In this document: positions 26,904 to 40,613 of the stretch, piece by piece
Numbering within the stretch: the stretch's first letter is position 1
How the letters are laid out: every line of letters starts with the position of its first letter
Assembly (NCBI GenBank): GCA_949358305.1
Contig: OX442315.1
Span: 21,540,427-21,604,426, forward strand
Source of the DNA: Strigamia acuminata
Lineage: Eukaryota; Arthropoda; Chilopoda; Geophilomorpha; Linotaeniidae
Reading direction: 5' to 3'
DNA length: 64,000 bases
Notes under the pieces: model-generated
Seen by the model: only the letters and a program-made list of their open reading frames with translations
Told to the model about the DNA's origin: nothing
Databases searched by the model: none
Program-made: the position numbers and the translations under genes

Positions 26904-27407
26904 ATGGCGGCTCTTCCAGCTCCAGTTCGTGTTTCGCCCTTGATCAAGGTAAATACTACAAAACGGTTATTGTTAACATTTGTTATTGTTACAAGATTGT
27001 TAAATATTTTTTTTTCATTGTAGGCATCGCGATGGTCATTTCTCTTACTGGGAATTATGTGGGGAGCATCGAGACACCGTAAGCCCAATATAGACATTTT
27101 GCATTTGGAGAACAACTTAAACCTATTTAAACTATCAAAACCTTTAATTTGTAGGGTCTATATCGAAAAAGGAAGTTAGCATTCGTGAATATGAAGCTAA
27201 ACAAAAAGTTATTCGAGATGCTCAGAAGGCTGTAGAGAAGAATCGTGCCAACAGAGGTAAACAACAATTTTGTCAAAAGTTATAGCGAAATAATTGATTA
27301 AAATACCGTACAATCATTCTTTTTTTTTAGCGGAAATGCTTTACATGGCCAAAGAATCTGGAGTTAAAATTCCAGCAGACTTTGACCAAAGATTCCCACC
27401 TACGTAA
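26904..27407 (+). CDS. ATP5ME: Mitochondrial ATP synthase subunit e
   Basis: Subunit e is a small inner-membrane protein of the Fo sector that stabilises ATP synthase dimers. Four exons, 26904-26948, 27024-27078, 27155-27256 and 27331-27407, sum to 93 codons (92 residues), slightly longer than the vertebrate protein of about 70. The N-terminus reads PAPVRVSPLIK, a family hallmark. A single membrane helix follows (WSFLLLGIMWGASRHR) containing the GxxxG-like glycine spacing used in dimer contacts. The C-terminal half is a charged helix (REYEAKQKVIRDAQKAVEKN). The last exon adds an extension that vertebrates lack. ELOF1 is convergent downstream. Confidence 0.88.
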
Positions 27408-27918
27408 TTTACGATGGTAGAAGATGTAGATAAATATTACGACAATATAGTTAAATCATTGGAAATAAAAATTTAAATTGTCAGCTGTCAATTTTTGTAG
27501 ATTATAGTTGTGAAAATTAAAATATTTGGTAAACCTGAATTGACTTATGAAGTTTATTTGTTGGAACAGCAGATTAGTTTGTACTGAATTGATAGTTTGC
27601 CAATAATCTCAAAAAAGCTTAAACTATTTCAGCAAAATAATTCGTGTTCTGCTTTTGCTGTTTGAAATCATTCGCCAATATAAAATATTGATTTTCCTAG
27701 TTTACTGAATAAGATGAACCCTCCTTGCAGGTACTGCCATCTGGTTTTCACGACTAAAAACAGAAGTGATGAAAGTTTAGTGTAAAACAATGTAAAGCAT
27801 TTAAAATTAAGTACTGTAGTTTCAAAAGTTTTCTTGATTGAAAAAATTGTTTATTTTAGTAGACCAGAGAGCGAGTTTATGCAAACAATGTGCATTTCAA
27901 TTTCGTTTCTATTTTCAG

Positions 27919-28194
27919 TCATTTTCTTTGCTTCTTCCTTGCTTTTGTATTTGTTTCTTCACATGCATCAATCCAATCGTTGTACACATTAATTGGCTCC
28001 GTTAGCATATTAACTGCAGTTTGAAAATCTTCGCTACAAACATGACACGTAACTCTGCCGGTTTTCCTCCTACGATCTATTTCAACATAGCACGATTTTG
28101 CGTGATTACAAAACGGACAATCGAATTCAGAATCCAGCGCTTTTATTGCTGTTCGTTTCGGCGCTGGTTTCCTCTGACTTTTTTTCTTACCCAT
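27919..28194 (-). CDS. ELOF1: Transcription elongation factor 1 homolog
   Basis: ELOF1 (yeast Elf1) is a zinc-ribbon factor that travels with RNA polymerase II and acts in elongation and transcription-coupled repair. The coding sequence is a single exon of 92 codons (91 residues; the family is usually about 83). MGKKKSQRKP is the conserved basic N-terminus. The zinc ribbon has Cys pairs CPFC (26 and 29) and CHVC (50 and 53), followed by NVYNDWIDACEE, another family signature. The tail is lysine-rich. An upstream in-frame Met at 28269 would add a hydrophobic stretch alien to the family. A likely 5'-UTR intron acceptor (ttgcag) lies just before the start, so 28194 is preferred. Confidence 0.95.
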   Translation of the reverse strand: MGKKKSQRKPAPKRTAIKALDSEFDCPFCNHAKSCYVEIDRRRKTGRVTCHVCSEDFQTAVNMLTEPINVYNDWIDACEETNTKARKKQRK

Positions 28195-31100
28195 AATAAT
28201 TGGAGACTGCAAACAACAAATGGTGAATGATAGAAACAAACCGATGACGTACTTATACATTAACTGCAAAGCACGTATTCGTTACGTATTCGCCAAACCG
28301 TAACGAATACATGCTTTTTCTGTAATAAAAATTAGAGCAAAAAATAAAATTGCTGAAAATAGAAACTTCGTATTGAATTGTGCATTGTCTGCATAAACTC
28401 GCTCTCTGGTATAAAAAAATAAAAAAAAATGAATTATCAATATCCAAACCAACTTCAAATTGAAATCGATAAGAACTTTTATTTCTTTGCCCAATAAATC
28501 TTTTTTTTTAAAAAAATAAAATCATTTTTTTTATTTTCCTACAAGTTGATTAATCATTTATAGTCTTCTCAGTCTTATCTTAGCGACTTTATTATCATTT
28601 CGCACAATTTCCTTTAAAACAGCAGCATCTAGGTCTCATCATTATCCCTAAGCCTGCAATGCCCGCAAACATTGATCATTTCAGCTTTATGTTGTGCGCA
28701 CGAGCCGAGTCAGTTGATGTTGGGTCTTGAGATGGGCCATTACAGACAGGTTTGAGGACCAATAAGGATGATTCGACTGTGGAGACATGATATATCATAG
28801 AAATGTGGTTACAGATACAATAGCTAGATGCTTCGCTTCGAAGTTTATCCAAACGTGTTCAATTACCATCTGGAGTGCCTCTATCCTTCTTCTTATTGAC
28901 TTATTTTAAACTGCGCTAGAAGTATATGGCGTTTTTAAACTCTTTCTGAAAAATACAGAATAAAAAAAGAAAAGTGAATTATTCATTTTTATTTTATTTT
29001 TTTGCTTAAAAATTGATTTCAGTCAATTGGTCAATTATTTATACAATGCATTATACACATTTCTTCATTTCGGGGTTGCATACAAACTTATTTCCGATTA
29101 AATTGAAAAAGTAAACTCAATTAGATTACGAAACGAGCACACTGAAAGCATAAAATAAAACCTTTCAAGTCCCTCCAATTCGATCCAGAAACCCTCAAAA
29201 ATGTAAACAAAGGTCACTAGAGATGAAGCGCAAAAATATTTTTATATTAAAATTATAGTAATTGTACATATTATATTTTATATTTAAATAAACAAACCCT
29301 TAGAATTTTATTTGTTTTTAAGTCTAGCAGCTTATCAACCGATTCGATTCGTCTTTAGATGTCAAAATTCATCACAGTTTGGTGAGATTGCAGTTCGAAG
29401 AATTTTTTTTCCTTCCCACTAAAGATAAATTTACAGTTGACATATTCTTGAGTGCCAATCAAATATTTATTGCTATCATTTCCTCTTACGTGAGTGCTCC
29501 GTTTTTATCATTTTCTCTTTCAAAGCCAAAAGGTTCAAAACGAATGTGTCGAAAAACAATAAAAAGTTTTCAATTTTACACAAGTTGAAAATGAAAGTGC
29601 CCGTTCTGAACAGCACCGAAGTGATACGTCTTCGTCAAGAATGAGAAGAAAACGGAACAACTCGTCTCTTGTTGAGAAATTGCTCGCAACAAAATTCATG
29701 ATTAGTCGCTGTATCGAGTGAAAAAAGCGCCCGCACATACGCATAATGGGACAAAAAAGACCATCATTATTCATATCTCGTACAATTTAATGGCAATGTA
29801 GCCAGCCCTGCATTGCAATGCGCAGTTACCCTTTTTTCTGGATAGTAATCGTATGAAAAAGGGTTATTTTTCCGAAATGACAAGTTAATTAACACCTCTT
29901 ACCTCATTTTTATTACTCAGCTGGCTGTATTGGCACACGCTGCCTTGCTCACACAGCAGAAGAGAAAAAGAAGCGGAATTTGTTTTTTGGTTTGGTCAAA
30001 TTGCTGTCATTTCATTCAGTTATACAGTGCAGTCACCCATTCGTTCCCCGATGACGCTTTATACATTTCGGTAAAAAATATCTTATTTTATTTCGTAAAC
30101 AACATAACAAACACAAATTCCAGAAATTCTTATCAATCGTTAAACTGATATCTAGAAATGTCTTCATTTCCCGGTGATGGGCAATGGTTTCCCCTTGATA
30201 AACAAGAATACCGGCTTGGCATAAAAGTCCGCAATAACTTTAAAAACCGTGAATTACATGTAACTAATTGAAAAAAATCACGACACCGAAAGAATAGATG
30301 ACAAGGCACATCTGCAGTTCAACAACCCTAACAACAAACACGAAAGACTGGTGTGTTTAATAAAAGTCGACACTTAAGCGCCATTAATCACATTCTCGGC
30401 AATAAAACCAGAGTAAGTTATCCATCTTTTAGGAACTGGATAAAAATCTACAACAACAATCGCGTCGCATCCATCTGGAAAACGATAATTAAAAAAAAAA
30501 AAAGAAGTGTTTATCTCCAACATAAACTCCTTTCTTCTTCACTTCCGTTTCATCTTTTTAATCCTCCAAAATCAAACCCTCTCAAGTGTACTTATTTCCG
30601 CGAAAAAAAAAGAAAAAAAAGAGTCGCCCTTCCTGAATCGGAGGAAAATAAAATAGCAAACGTCTAAAATTCTCTTATTCATTGAGAAAACTTTTTCTCT
30701 GTCTCCAAGTTCGGTTTCAATTTGTTGAAAAGGAATTTATTGAACCATATGGAGCCTTGCCTATTTCCTAGACAGTTTGATGGGTATGCAGGAAGTAAAG
30801 TCGCGCACTCGTCGTTCTTTACGCATATAGAAGAAAAAGAAAGAGAAAAAGCCATGATTTGCGTCTCTATAACCTTTTTCGCTGACCTCAATCCGAATAA
30901 ATGTGCAGTAGCAATTCAAATTTACGTCGCATCACATCTCCGCTTTAGGTTAATTGCCAAAATTTAATGACAAACATCCCAAACCGACAATAAAACTCCA
31001 AATAACAAGGTTTAATGCTCTACAAGTACAGAAGAAACAAATCCCACAAAAACAAATTTCTTCGCTTGTTTACAACATTCAGGTGATAGTAATGACTATT

Positions 31101-31749
31101 CCATTTAACCGGACAGCCAAGAGTTGCTCTCTTGGCCTTGGATCGTTGTAGTAATGGCCAAGCAATTATGTGGCACACTCAAAGACACACTTTAATTGCA
31201 TCTTCATCCAACGACACCAAAACCAGATCATTTCACAATTCAATTTTCCATTTCCCCTAATTAAGTAAATCAATTACCGCAGCGATCAACAAACAATTTG
31301 CCAGCTCTCCACCGAGCAACTCCCAATTAATCCTTTCGCCTCAAACAATTTCACTTTCATTAAATTCAGACCAACAGACGAGAGAAAAACAACACGTTAC
31401 GACGCACTTAACATTTCCTTTATTAGAATCCTAATTTGTAGCTTATCTTTTCAAACAATTCGTATGTGGTCCCACACAGTTGCTAAGCAACCACTAATGC
31501 AAAAACCTTTCTCTTTCCCATCCTCTCACTGCTTGATTCGTGCTCATCTGATCAACAAGTCTTGGGTGAGCGCCATCTGTTGATAAACACGACAAAGTGC
31601 CGCTTGGCACTGACTGTCCTCCTCGAGAATATAGCCACTCGTGGTTGTTTGCCAAGTGAACTTTCTCGCCAGCATGCGCCCGCATTGATGTCCAGTGCAA
31701 CCAGCCGCGAGGTCGCGTGCTATTTCCGTCATTCTTACCGCAAGGTGAG
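28195..31749. other. Intergenic region upstream of ELOF1 and ETHR
   Basis: No coding exon supported. Short open frames on both strands lack family resemblance. At 31572-31582 the 11-mer GCCATCTGTTG, found at two other gene-proximal places in the window, lies about 170 bases before the ETHR start codon. Confidence 0.45.
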
Positions 31750-34700
31750 ATGAATGGAAGCAGCAGCAGCACGTTGGCGGCTGGTGGAGAACCCGATGGA
31801 GGCGATGTAACGGCCGAAACTGGGGTAGGGATTACGGACGACAGTAGCGATTACTCTCTCGAGCTTCCACACTATATCAGGATAAATGCAACTTTTTTCT
31901 GCGCTCTCGTGTTTCTTGTCGGAGTTTTCGGCAATTTACTTATACCACTGGTCATTTGGAAGAACAAGGACATGCGCAACTCGACCAATCTGTTTCTTGT
32001 CAACTTAAGTGTCGCCGATTTGTTCGTGCTGCTTGTCTGCATGCCAACTGTCATTGTGGAAATCCATTCAGCCAAACCGGAGTCGTGGATTCTTGGCGAA
32101 GGCATGTGTAAGTATACAAATCCCCATGTCTTGTAGTTTCAATCCCTAAATTTATTCAAAACTTCACTTAAAAGATTGCTTTTGCCCCCTTTTTTTTAAG
32201 TGTTAGGGCGAGGAAAGTATCTTTCACAGTGTTTAGTAAATATACTGAATTCAATCTCGTGAGTCACGAGCCAGGAAAAGTAAAAAGACAACATTTGAAC
32301 AAAGTTAAACGCTTGAAAATAAACAAGGCCAAGTGTTGGTGTATACCGTACGGTTCTTTTTTTTGCCAATAAACAAATGGTGTTGAAATGTGGAAACAAA
32401 ATTGGGAAGAAAATGCTGAACACACTGTCGGGTGCAATCGCTAACGAGATAAGGAAAATTGTCACCCACAAATTCCAAATAAAATTGCATTGCAACTTTT
32501 CTCTATGCTTTATTAACTTGACCAGGTCCTGTGTGTACTTAGGTTCGTTATCGTCAAGTGAATCGCTTCTAAATTGCTTTATTGGCAGCAATGCAGGTGG
32601 AATTTTATACCACTTGTCTGGCTGCTTGTTGCAATGAAATTCTATTGAAACGGATTGAATTTTTTTATTTCTGCTTTATCAAAGAAAAATATTGTGTCAT
32701 GCTAACGAGCTAAAAAAAAAATTTTGTCAGGGGTCCAGTTATGTGGAAATCGCATTAATTAAACTTCAATTGCAACAAACCGAAGGAAAAAAAGTTGCTA
32801 TTGAAAAATGTCCACAGATGTCCACTAAATGAATTGTCCAGTAATAAAAAAATGAGACGAAAAAAAATAGAGAGCAGTAAAATGAAATTGACAGAATAAA
32901 AAAGTACCCTATAAGTAAAAAAAAAAAAATCTCTAAAAATCTCTAAAAAAAAAAATAGAATTATAAAAATTAAAAAAAAAATAATTGCTGGGGCGGGAAA
33001 AGAAGTTTCAATCGTGATAAAAAGTGACACAAAAAAATAAAAAAGATAAATAAAAAAAAAAAAAAAATTGATTGCTTCATGTTTAGCTTTTTTGTAAAAA
33101 AAAAGAAAAGAAAAGAAAATGCCACAATAAAACGAAAGCTTATAAAACGACAGAACTTGAGCTACGAAGTTTAATATCACAATGTTGTAACCGTAGCAGC
33201 CAGTGCGATAAAACGGCAGATTTCCGCGTATACAACAAAAGTTTTAGAACGTTTTTCTTTTTCCTTTCTTCCAAAAACGGTCTTTGAAAAAAAACCAAAA
33301 CATCAACTCAAAACTCTAACCAAACACATTTTCCATAATTCCCCACATATAAAATATTTTCTTAAATACAATCTTAATTCATTAACAGAGACTAATTCTC
33401 TCCATCAAAGCAAATTGACATCAACAACCGGAAGTAACTTAATGAATAAAACCCTTTCAATTTCTATAAAACTTGACAAAAATATTAATTAACGAACAAA
33501 CCACTCATCATTAACATGCTCAAGATAATTTGGTAGCAATTTTTCGAAAACAAGATCAAAATTGAGCCCACACCACAAACAAAACGCAAATACTTTACGA
33601 TTTAACCCTTGTTGGGTCTTTGAAATGGATACTTCATGCTAATAACGCAGACCAGGCTAAAAACGTTTCAGGCCAAATTCCTCGCAACCCACATTTTTTC
33701 CCTTACCCAATCTTTTTCATCTTTCTAACTCCAGGCCAGATGCAAATGGGGGTTTATTTAAATGACCAGCATCCTTTCATTCTTTAAAGCTTGGTACGGC
33801 AAAGCGAAATGCAGGGGAAGAAAGTATTTCTCTTTTTACGAGCCTAGTTTTACTGAAAGCTGTGTGTTTTTGTAGCCAATTCTGCTCACCTCTATGCTGT
33901 GTGTGGAATCATTGCTCATTGTAGTTATGGCTCACTACTGCAGCTTCATTTCCCCACAATTAAATTGCACTTGTGCGACTAATCAAAAGAATAGAGTTTG
34001 ATTCGATTATTTTCCTATTGTTTCTACACATGCCAGAGACAGTTTGAATTTTTATGACTTATTGATTTTGAATTTTTTTAAATATACTCACGTCTCACGA
34101 ATAATTTATCGGATCTACAATAAATTTCTTCAGGGAACGAATAAAACGAGTTAAACTAAGACGTCAAAAGAAAATAAATTTGTTTCACGAAATATACAAA
34201 GAGTTGGAAATATTTCAAACTTGAATAAACAGCAATTAATCTTACTCTAATGAAACTTTGGTGAACAAATATCACAAGTTTTGCAATTAAATTGAAAAGT
34301 AAAATTGCTTAAACGTGTCAAGTTATCTTGTTTAATCAGCAAACAGACGACTAAATCTTACTGAAATCGAAATTCATTGTTTGAGCAAAACAAAGACGTA
34401 ATCGTCGATCTTGGCTTGAGTAAATGAAAATACAAACCTACAAATTAATCAATATTTTTAAAGAAAAAGCTCGCATAACTTTAAATATCTCGTAAAACAA
34501 ACAAATGAATATTAAGTTGCATTTGTTGCTACTATAACACTTTCAGTGCTGCTCGTCCGGCCCCGGATATCAAAGAATGTAATCATGGTTTTGGGACAAC
34601 ACACAACAGTAAAGTGCCCAGTGCTTGGATTAACAATAACAATAAGCATTAATGGGGTTCAGGTCACAGTACTTGTGCCCAGATGCGATGACTGTGCCAA

Positions 34701-37173
34701 GAGTTGACTGCATCTTTTACTACACTACTACATTTCACTACATCTTTGAAATGATGTGCAATTGCCTTTACTCTCCACTCATTACAGGGCGTTAAAGCAG
34801 ATATTTAAAAGTAATAAAACAGTAGAAAGTTTAGTTGGTTGCTTCAACGAGGAGATTGACACCCATCAATCAATATGTTGCACTCAGACAGACATCCACA
34901 GAAATGGGAATCAATGTCCAATGCTCTACAACTCCCATCAGAACACAACTAAACTGGATTTGAAACGTCTGTATAATTCTTTTAACTTTCACACTTAAAA
35001 TTCCACATTAGTAGGGGTACATTAAACAGAATTAAATACCACATTTACGGTCGCTAAGGCAACTGCATGTTTGAGCGATGATAAGAATATTCGTCTGCAT
35101 TTAGGATATTGACACCTCAAACACTCCTTCTAATCATGACTAATTTAAAAATAAAAATAAATAGTCTTAAAAAATAATTGAAAACTTTTATTAAATTTTT
35201 ATAATCCTGTTATATGAATCTCCAACCATCGATTTGATGTATAAAAGCTAATAGCTAAACTTTTCCCTCTTATTGAGAACTCTTATAAGGAAAAAGCAAA
35301 ATTCAATCAACTACAACCACCAACCACAAACCACACAGCACAAAGCACAAATTCAATTGAAATATGTTTTTTTCATTACCAAATAAATTTTTTTATTTTT
35401 ATTTTTATACTCTTGATACTTTTTAAATTGCGGGAAAAAAGTATTCAATATAGTCACCAGTAATATTGCGACTCACGATTATGACGCCAAGTGCACTTTC
35501 AACGTGATAAAGGTGAAACGTGAAAGCACGGTTTATCCTCCCAGGATCAAGACTCGATACGTATGCTATAAAAGATAAGGACAATAAAAGCTAAAACGAG
35601 GAAAGCCGAAATTTTTAATTTATGTAATCCTGCAATAAACCGCAGCGAATTCAAGTAAATATGACATAATTAAATGCTGCTAATGCTTTGCTTCTCAACA
35701 ATTTCTATTACATTATACATCTGTGAAGTACTAACGGTCATACTATCCATCACAGTCATGTGGATGCGGGAGGTAACAATATCTCGATAGACATCTGCGC
35801 GTTTTTTGCACTTCCTGGCCCAATTAATTTCTAAAACACATGTAAGCAGGTGCTAGATATATATTTCTTTAAAAAAAGAAACCATTATATTTTAATAAAT
35901 AACCTTTATAAAGTTGATCTATTTAATTCAAAATAGATGTATTTGGTCTTTTCGACAATGTGGATGAACATCATCCAATCCGGTTTGCAAACCAATTTTC
36001 TTCTCAGTGAAAGAAGTCAATTCACAATAAATCTTGACCTATAAATGGAGGGAAAATGAAACGTTTTTCTGAATTCAAAATCAACATTTGTGTAGTAGGA
36101 AATTGAAAACATTTTTTCAATCCTTCCACAATTTTTTCAATCTAATCAAACATTTTCCCTATAAAAATGACCAGTGGCTTGAATGCAAGCCACAAGAGAC
36201 TCACAAACCTAATTGAAAAAGCATTTGGTTCAGTAATCGAATACCAAAACGTAATATTTTATGTAATTTATTTTTGTCGTTTTATTTTTTTCCAGGTAAA
36301 GCAGTTCCATTTCTAGAACTTACAATGGCGCACGGCTCTGTTCTTACCATTCTAGCCATCAGCTTCGAACGATATTACGCAATTTGCAAGCCCTTAACAG
36401 CCAGCTACAAACTGACTCAAGTTCGCGGCTGCATCATCATCATTCTTATCTGGCTTTTAGCTTGTTTGGCGACAAGTCCAATATTAGCAATTGCTGAATA
36501 CACATGGCGAGACTATCTAGACACATCAGTAGTGCCCGTGTGCCTGATGGAAGTAAGAAGTACGTGGCACAAGCTCTATTTCACCGCAGTCATCACGGTT
36601 CTTTTCTTCCTACCCTTACTAGTGTTGGTCATCATTTACGCAATTATTACTCGTCATTTAATAGTAGCCCCGGCGTGTATGGTAGGCACACGTCTAGGCG
36701 ACACGTCAAACATGCGCGCTAGACGACAAGTGGTCACCATGTTAGCAGCCGTAGTGATGTTTTTCTTCGTGTGCCTCTTGCCGTTTCGCGTGTTCACTTT
36801 GTGGATTATTTTCTCGAGCGAAGAACAAATTGAAAGTGTTGGTGTCGAAACATATTACAACGTGCTCTTTTTCTGCCGCACCATGTTCTACATCAATTCC
36901 GCTATCAATCCGATTCTTTACAACGTGATGAGCTCGAAATTCCGCGAGGCATTTCTGCGTGTTTTAAGGTGCACCGACAGAGACGCAAAGCGTAAAAGAC
37001 TAGACCGACAGACAACTTTTAACACAACCTACACATCATTGACAAGCAGTCTTAAAGGTGGGCGTGCTGCTGTATCTTCGCCCGACCACATACTCGCCAT
37101 TGCCACGTCTGTAGTGAGTGCATGCGCAAAGCCGACTAAAGGTCACGTAAATCGTCAAGACAGCGCCGTCTAA
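31750..37173 (+). CDS. ETHR: Ecdysis-triggering hormone receptor-like GPCR
   Basis: ETH receptors are class A GPCRs that start the ecdysis motor programme in arthropods; they are related to vertebrate TRH receptors. Two exons, 31750-32107 and 36296-37173, join in phase (t|gt, Cys) to give 411 residues. Visible landmarks: N-glycosylation sites in the N-terminus, TM1 with GN, TM2 with NLSVAD, the Cys at the start of TM3 (about residue 120), and the TM3 run ELTMAHGSVLTILAISFERY with the E/DRY motif. TM6 has FVCLLPFRVFTLWI and TM7 has NSAINPILY. The TM3-TM4 text and WILGEGMC are close to insect ETHR. The intron is 4188 bases, far longer than others here. An in-frame Met at 31717 is an alternative start. 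The subfamily call rests on recalled similarity. Confidence 0.82.
32108..36295 (+). other. Large ETHR intron
   Basis: Starts with GTAAGT and ends with a pyrimidine-rich tract and CAG. Inside are poly-A rich tracts, for example 32915-33115, and no exon with receptor similarity on either strand. I looked for a second set of TM4-TM7 coding sequence, as used for ETHR A/B isoforms in insects, and saw none. Confidence 0.6.
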
Positions 37174-39825
37174 AAACAACTGGCAACAAAATATCTCAGG
37201 GATTTCAATTATGTCTTATATTTATTTGTGCCAATGTATAATAAATTGAAGTCAGTCACAGTGGCTATTTTCTTTCATTACTTTCGTACACTAAATTACA
37301 CGAGAAATCAATAGATTCAGTCATGCGAAATTACATGCTTCAGTTTTGAAGAATTCAACCAGAAGTAATTTAATTTGGATTGAACAAATAATGCATAAAT
37401 GCTTATTTGTGTGCAAAGCCATCCATCCTGATTCTGGACATGCAAAGTCAATGCTACAGTTCACCGAATGAATGATATCTAGAGTCATTCAATGTGATAT
37501 CAGTCCTGAAAACACCAGTTCTCACAGAACTAAAAATATTTTTAAAACCTCCCAAAGGTGCCGCTCGTTGCCAAGAACATTCAACCCAATCGCCAATCCT
37601 AATATTGCTTTGCTTGTAAGCTTAAAGAGGCAGGCCCATGTTCTCTGCCAACTTTCCTTGGCTGTCAGTGAGTGCTATTGCCTCTTTAAGGTTGTTCTGC
37701 AATCTACAGTATTTTATAATTATTGATTGGCCGCAGATTACGGTATATTTACTACAAGTGGTTACTATTGGGCTATTGCAAACTATTAGCTGCAGCTATT
37801 TGTTTCGGTGATCGTTCCAGTGGGACAGCAGGATAGCGAAGCTATTTTCTTTTAGGTTATTGATCCCATTAAATCCACTGCTCACTACAGATTATAATCT
37901 GTGTCTACAGCACACCACATGTACAGTCCTTGAGTGTTGACATTGCTGTCATCTAAATTTCAGTCCTGCAGATTTTTTTGTTGTTTTTTTTCCAAGCAAA
38001 TTACTAAGTCTACTTTATTAAGTCGCGAAATTAGATCGTTTTTCATGTGTTTGGTTAACCCTATGATTTTAGAACGCCTGGTGTCCTCGGTTTAGATAAC
38101 ATAGCATATTACCAGAAAGACATAAAGAGTTTATGGACTTTATGTATTTTTAGTTTTACAGATGCACTTCAAAAATGGGTGATAAAACTATTTACTTCTT
38201 TGCATTCTTATTGCTAATGTTCACCAACTTATAAAAAGAAGCTCAAAACAAAATCAAGAGCTAAATATTTTATTTTAAATAACAATAATAATAAAAAATA
38301 ATTAAGAACACCAATAGTAACAAAGTTTCAGCTCCACTTTTAAATTCTTGTTCCTTTAATAATTGCTTGAACGACACGTGTGACTTCTACCATTTGGTTT
38401 AAAGTTGATTTGGAAGTCATATTTCTGCAGATACCTTGACATCTGTGCGTACCTCCATTTGCAAGAATTAATTCGAGAAATACCAGAACGTTGGCATTCT
38501 TTTAATCTTGGACGAAAAGGCCTGGATTTGCCATTACCCGCAGCCCAACATTACATTCCAACTTAATTACAAAACTTACGCCGTTACTAAGTTTCAATTT
38601 GTTTTAACTATTCGATTTAGATAAGGTTAGCGAAAACTTAGCTTCAAGCTACAAACTCACAAAGTGACATAATGTTGGAATGTCACGTCAATCAAGTCTA
38701 TAACTTCAAAAGTTTTGCAATCCAAGAGTTTGTTTCGTAATAAAACAAAAAAATAATCGAAATCTATCCGCCATCCTCACGTGATGTCTGGAAAGGTCAA
38801 CTGGGTTCAGCGAGTTATATTCGATCACAATTGGGCAAAGTAATTGCTGAAAACGACACCCTGCTACTTGCTTCCAGCCAAATCCAATAACAATACAAAA
38901 TTCAATTTTACCTCTTACTCAATTCTAAAACCTCTTGTTAGGTGGCCACTCGTCCTCTCAACAGGGAGCGAATAAAAGAAAGAATTCTTGATAAAAGGAA
39001 GAAAAACACAAAAGAAATCGAAGCCACATTCATTAAATTGTGTCGTTAAATGACAATAATAACTTTTGATTGCTAATTTACGATGAATCTTTCTTCCTAT
39101 TTGTCAATATAATTTTATTGTACCACCCTGATGTCCTAGTGGAACGCCTCAACATTAAGTTCGACACTAGGTATTTCGAAATGGACTGTAAAAAACTCGA
39201 AAAGAATTTGCAGCAAATTGGAAATAAATTTGTTTCAAATTGGAATAACTTGCGAGTGTTCGAAATACGTTATTCCCACAATACCGCAAAATTGGTATTT
39301 TATTTTCTTTCGTGAAAGCAATCCCATTAGGAAGCCCCATTAGTCTAGTAAGCTGATATTTCACCTATCATCATAAAACGGACATTCGTTCTCGGCCCAA
39401 CTGGTATTGTCAGAAGCACTTCTGCTTTTTCTCAGCAGAAAATCGTTAGATTTGCTGAAGCTGAAGCAGCAAAAGTTCTATTGTGTAATTTTTAAGCTCG
39501 GGTTTATAAAATGCTGTTTGGTGGAAAAGGTTCTGTGGTCAAGTAAAATGGGCGCTTAAGATAACAGTAAAACAAGTTTGCACTGGTGCGTCACAGGTGC
39601 CGTTTCTCACAGCTATTTGATCTCATGTATTTTACACCCTTTATGTACAGCCGGGATGTCACAAATCAATAAAATCAATCTGGATTCTGGAGTTTCATTT
39701 AACTCGTCACAAAGAAAACCATAATTACGGCGAAATAACGAGAAAGTTTTTCATTCGTTACATTTCATCGTTTGACTTTGACGTTTAATTTAAATTTTAA
39801 ATTTTCTTCAAGCTTTTTTTTTTCT
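37174..39825. other. Intergenic region after ETHR
   Basis: A polyadenylation-type AATAAA word lies near 37240, shortly after the ETHR stop. No gene is supported in the rest. Confidence 0.45.
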
Positions 39826-40101
39826 ATGAAAATTCGTAACTTGTTTAACCGACTTACCATTGGTTCTTCCTTCATTATTTATGTTGTCTGGAGAATTAAT
39901 ACCCAACAGTGTTCTCAAATTCCATCAAGTTACTTATTCGGGCTGTGTGTTCCAATAATCGTATTTACAATTCTGTGTACATGTTTTTCCAAGCTCGCGG
40001 CACTAAAAGATTTCTTCGTCCGAAAAGTTCTGATAATAAAATCTATAATGAAAGATGAAACGACAAATGGTTTAATAGAAAACAGATTAAAATTAAAATA
40101 A
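39826..40101 (+). CDS. Hypothetical 91-residue hydrophobic ORF
   Basis: Open from ATG at 39826 to a stop at 40101. Two hydrophobic stretches are visible (about residues 12-24 and 37-55), then a charged C-terminus rich in lysine and asparagine. I recognise no family. Composition is AT-biased, like the surrounding non-coding DNA, so it may be a chance frame. It lies outside the duplicated CUB/LDLa unit. Confidence 0.15.
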   Translation: MKIRNLFNRLTIGSSFIIYVVWRINTQQCSQIPSSYLFGLCVPIIVFTILCTCFSKLAALKDFFVRKVLIIKSIMKDETTNGLIENRLKLK

Positions 40102-40480
40102 TAATAAAAAAAATTAAAAGAACTCACAAATAATTTTTCAGCCAAAATTCAGATAAACGTATTTGATAATATCAATCAAATAGTCCTGAATTTATTTCAC
40201 CACAAGTTAACAAACCTTTTAATTTTCCTTCGGTTTTCGCTCGTATTGTATGATTTCTCTGTATTAATATTTAAGTTGTTTCAGAAGTTTCAGTGCCTCA
40301 TCGATTTTTCCATCGTCCATGTTGTATACGGACAGTATTGCGTGTGTGTGTGGTGCCATCTGTTGGATGACATTTCAAGCTTTTAATCGCACAAATGCTT
40401 TTTTGAATCGGTCTACTCGTTCACTCAACGACTTTAAGGATCGATCAACCGGGACTCACCATACCCAGGACACTTTTTTA

Positions 40481-40613
40481 GTCATGTGAGTTTTAAATCA
40501 GGATAAGGATTACTGATTATATTCTACGCGGTTGATTGTCAAATCATTTCTTCTTGGCGCAATTATAACGAGAGCAAGTTGCATCTTTTTCTCAGCAATG
40601 AAGTTTCGTTCAG
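40481..40613 (+). promoter_or_regulatory. Extra promoter plus alternative start exon for CUB/LDLa gene
   Basis: This 133-base segment is a diverged copy of the promoter and first exon found at 40971-41119 and again at 53177. Shared words include GTCATGTGAG, 'ttgattgtcaaat' and CTCAGCAATG. Its own ATG (40598) opens a 16-base exon ending at a GTAAAT donor (40614). Splicing to the exon at 41232 would give a signal peptide [19 protein letters not shown] in frame. It may be an alternative first exon or the relic of a third copy. Confidence 0.55.

Noticed and set aside
32755-33180. 141-residue minus-strand frame rich in phenylalanine
   Set aside because: It is the reverse of poly-A tracts inside the ETHR intron.
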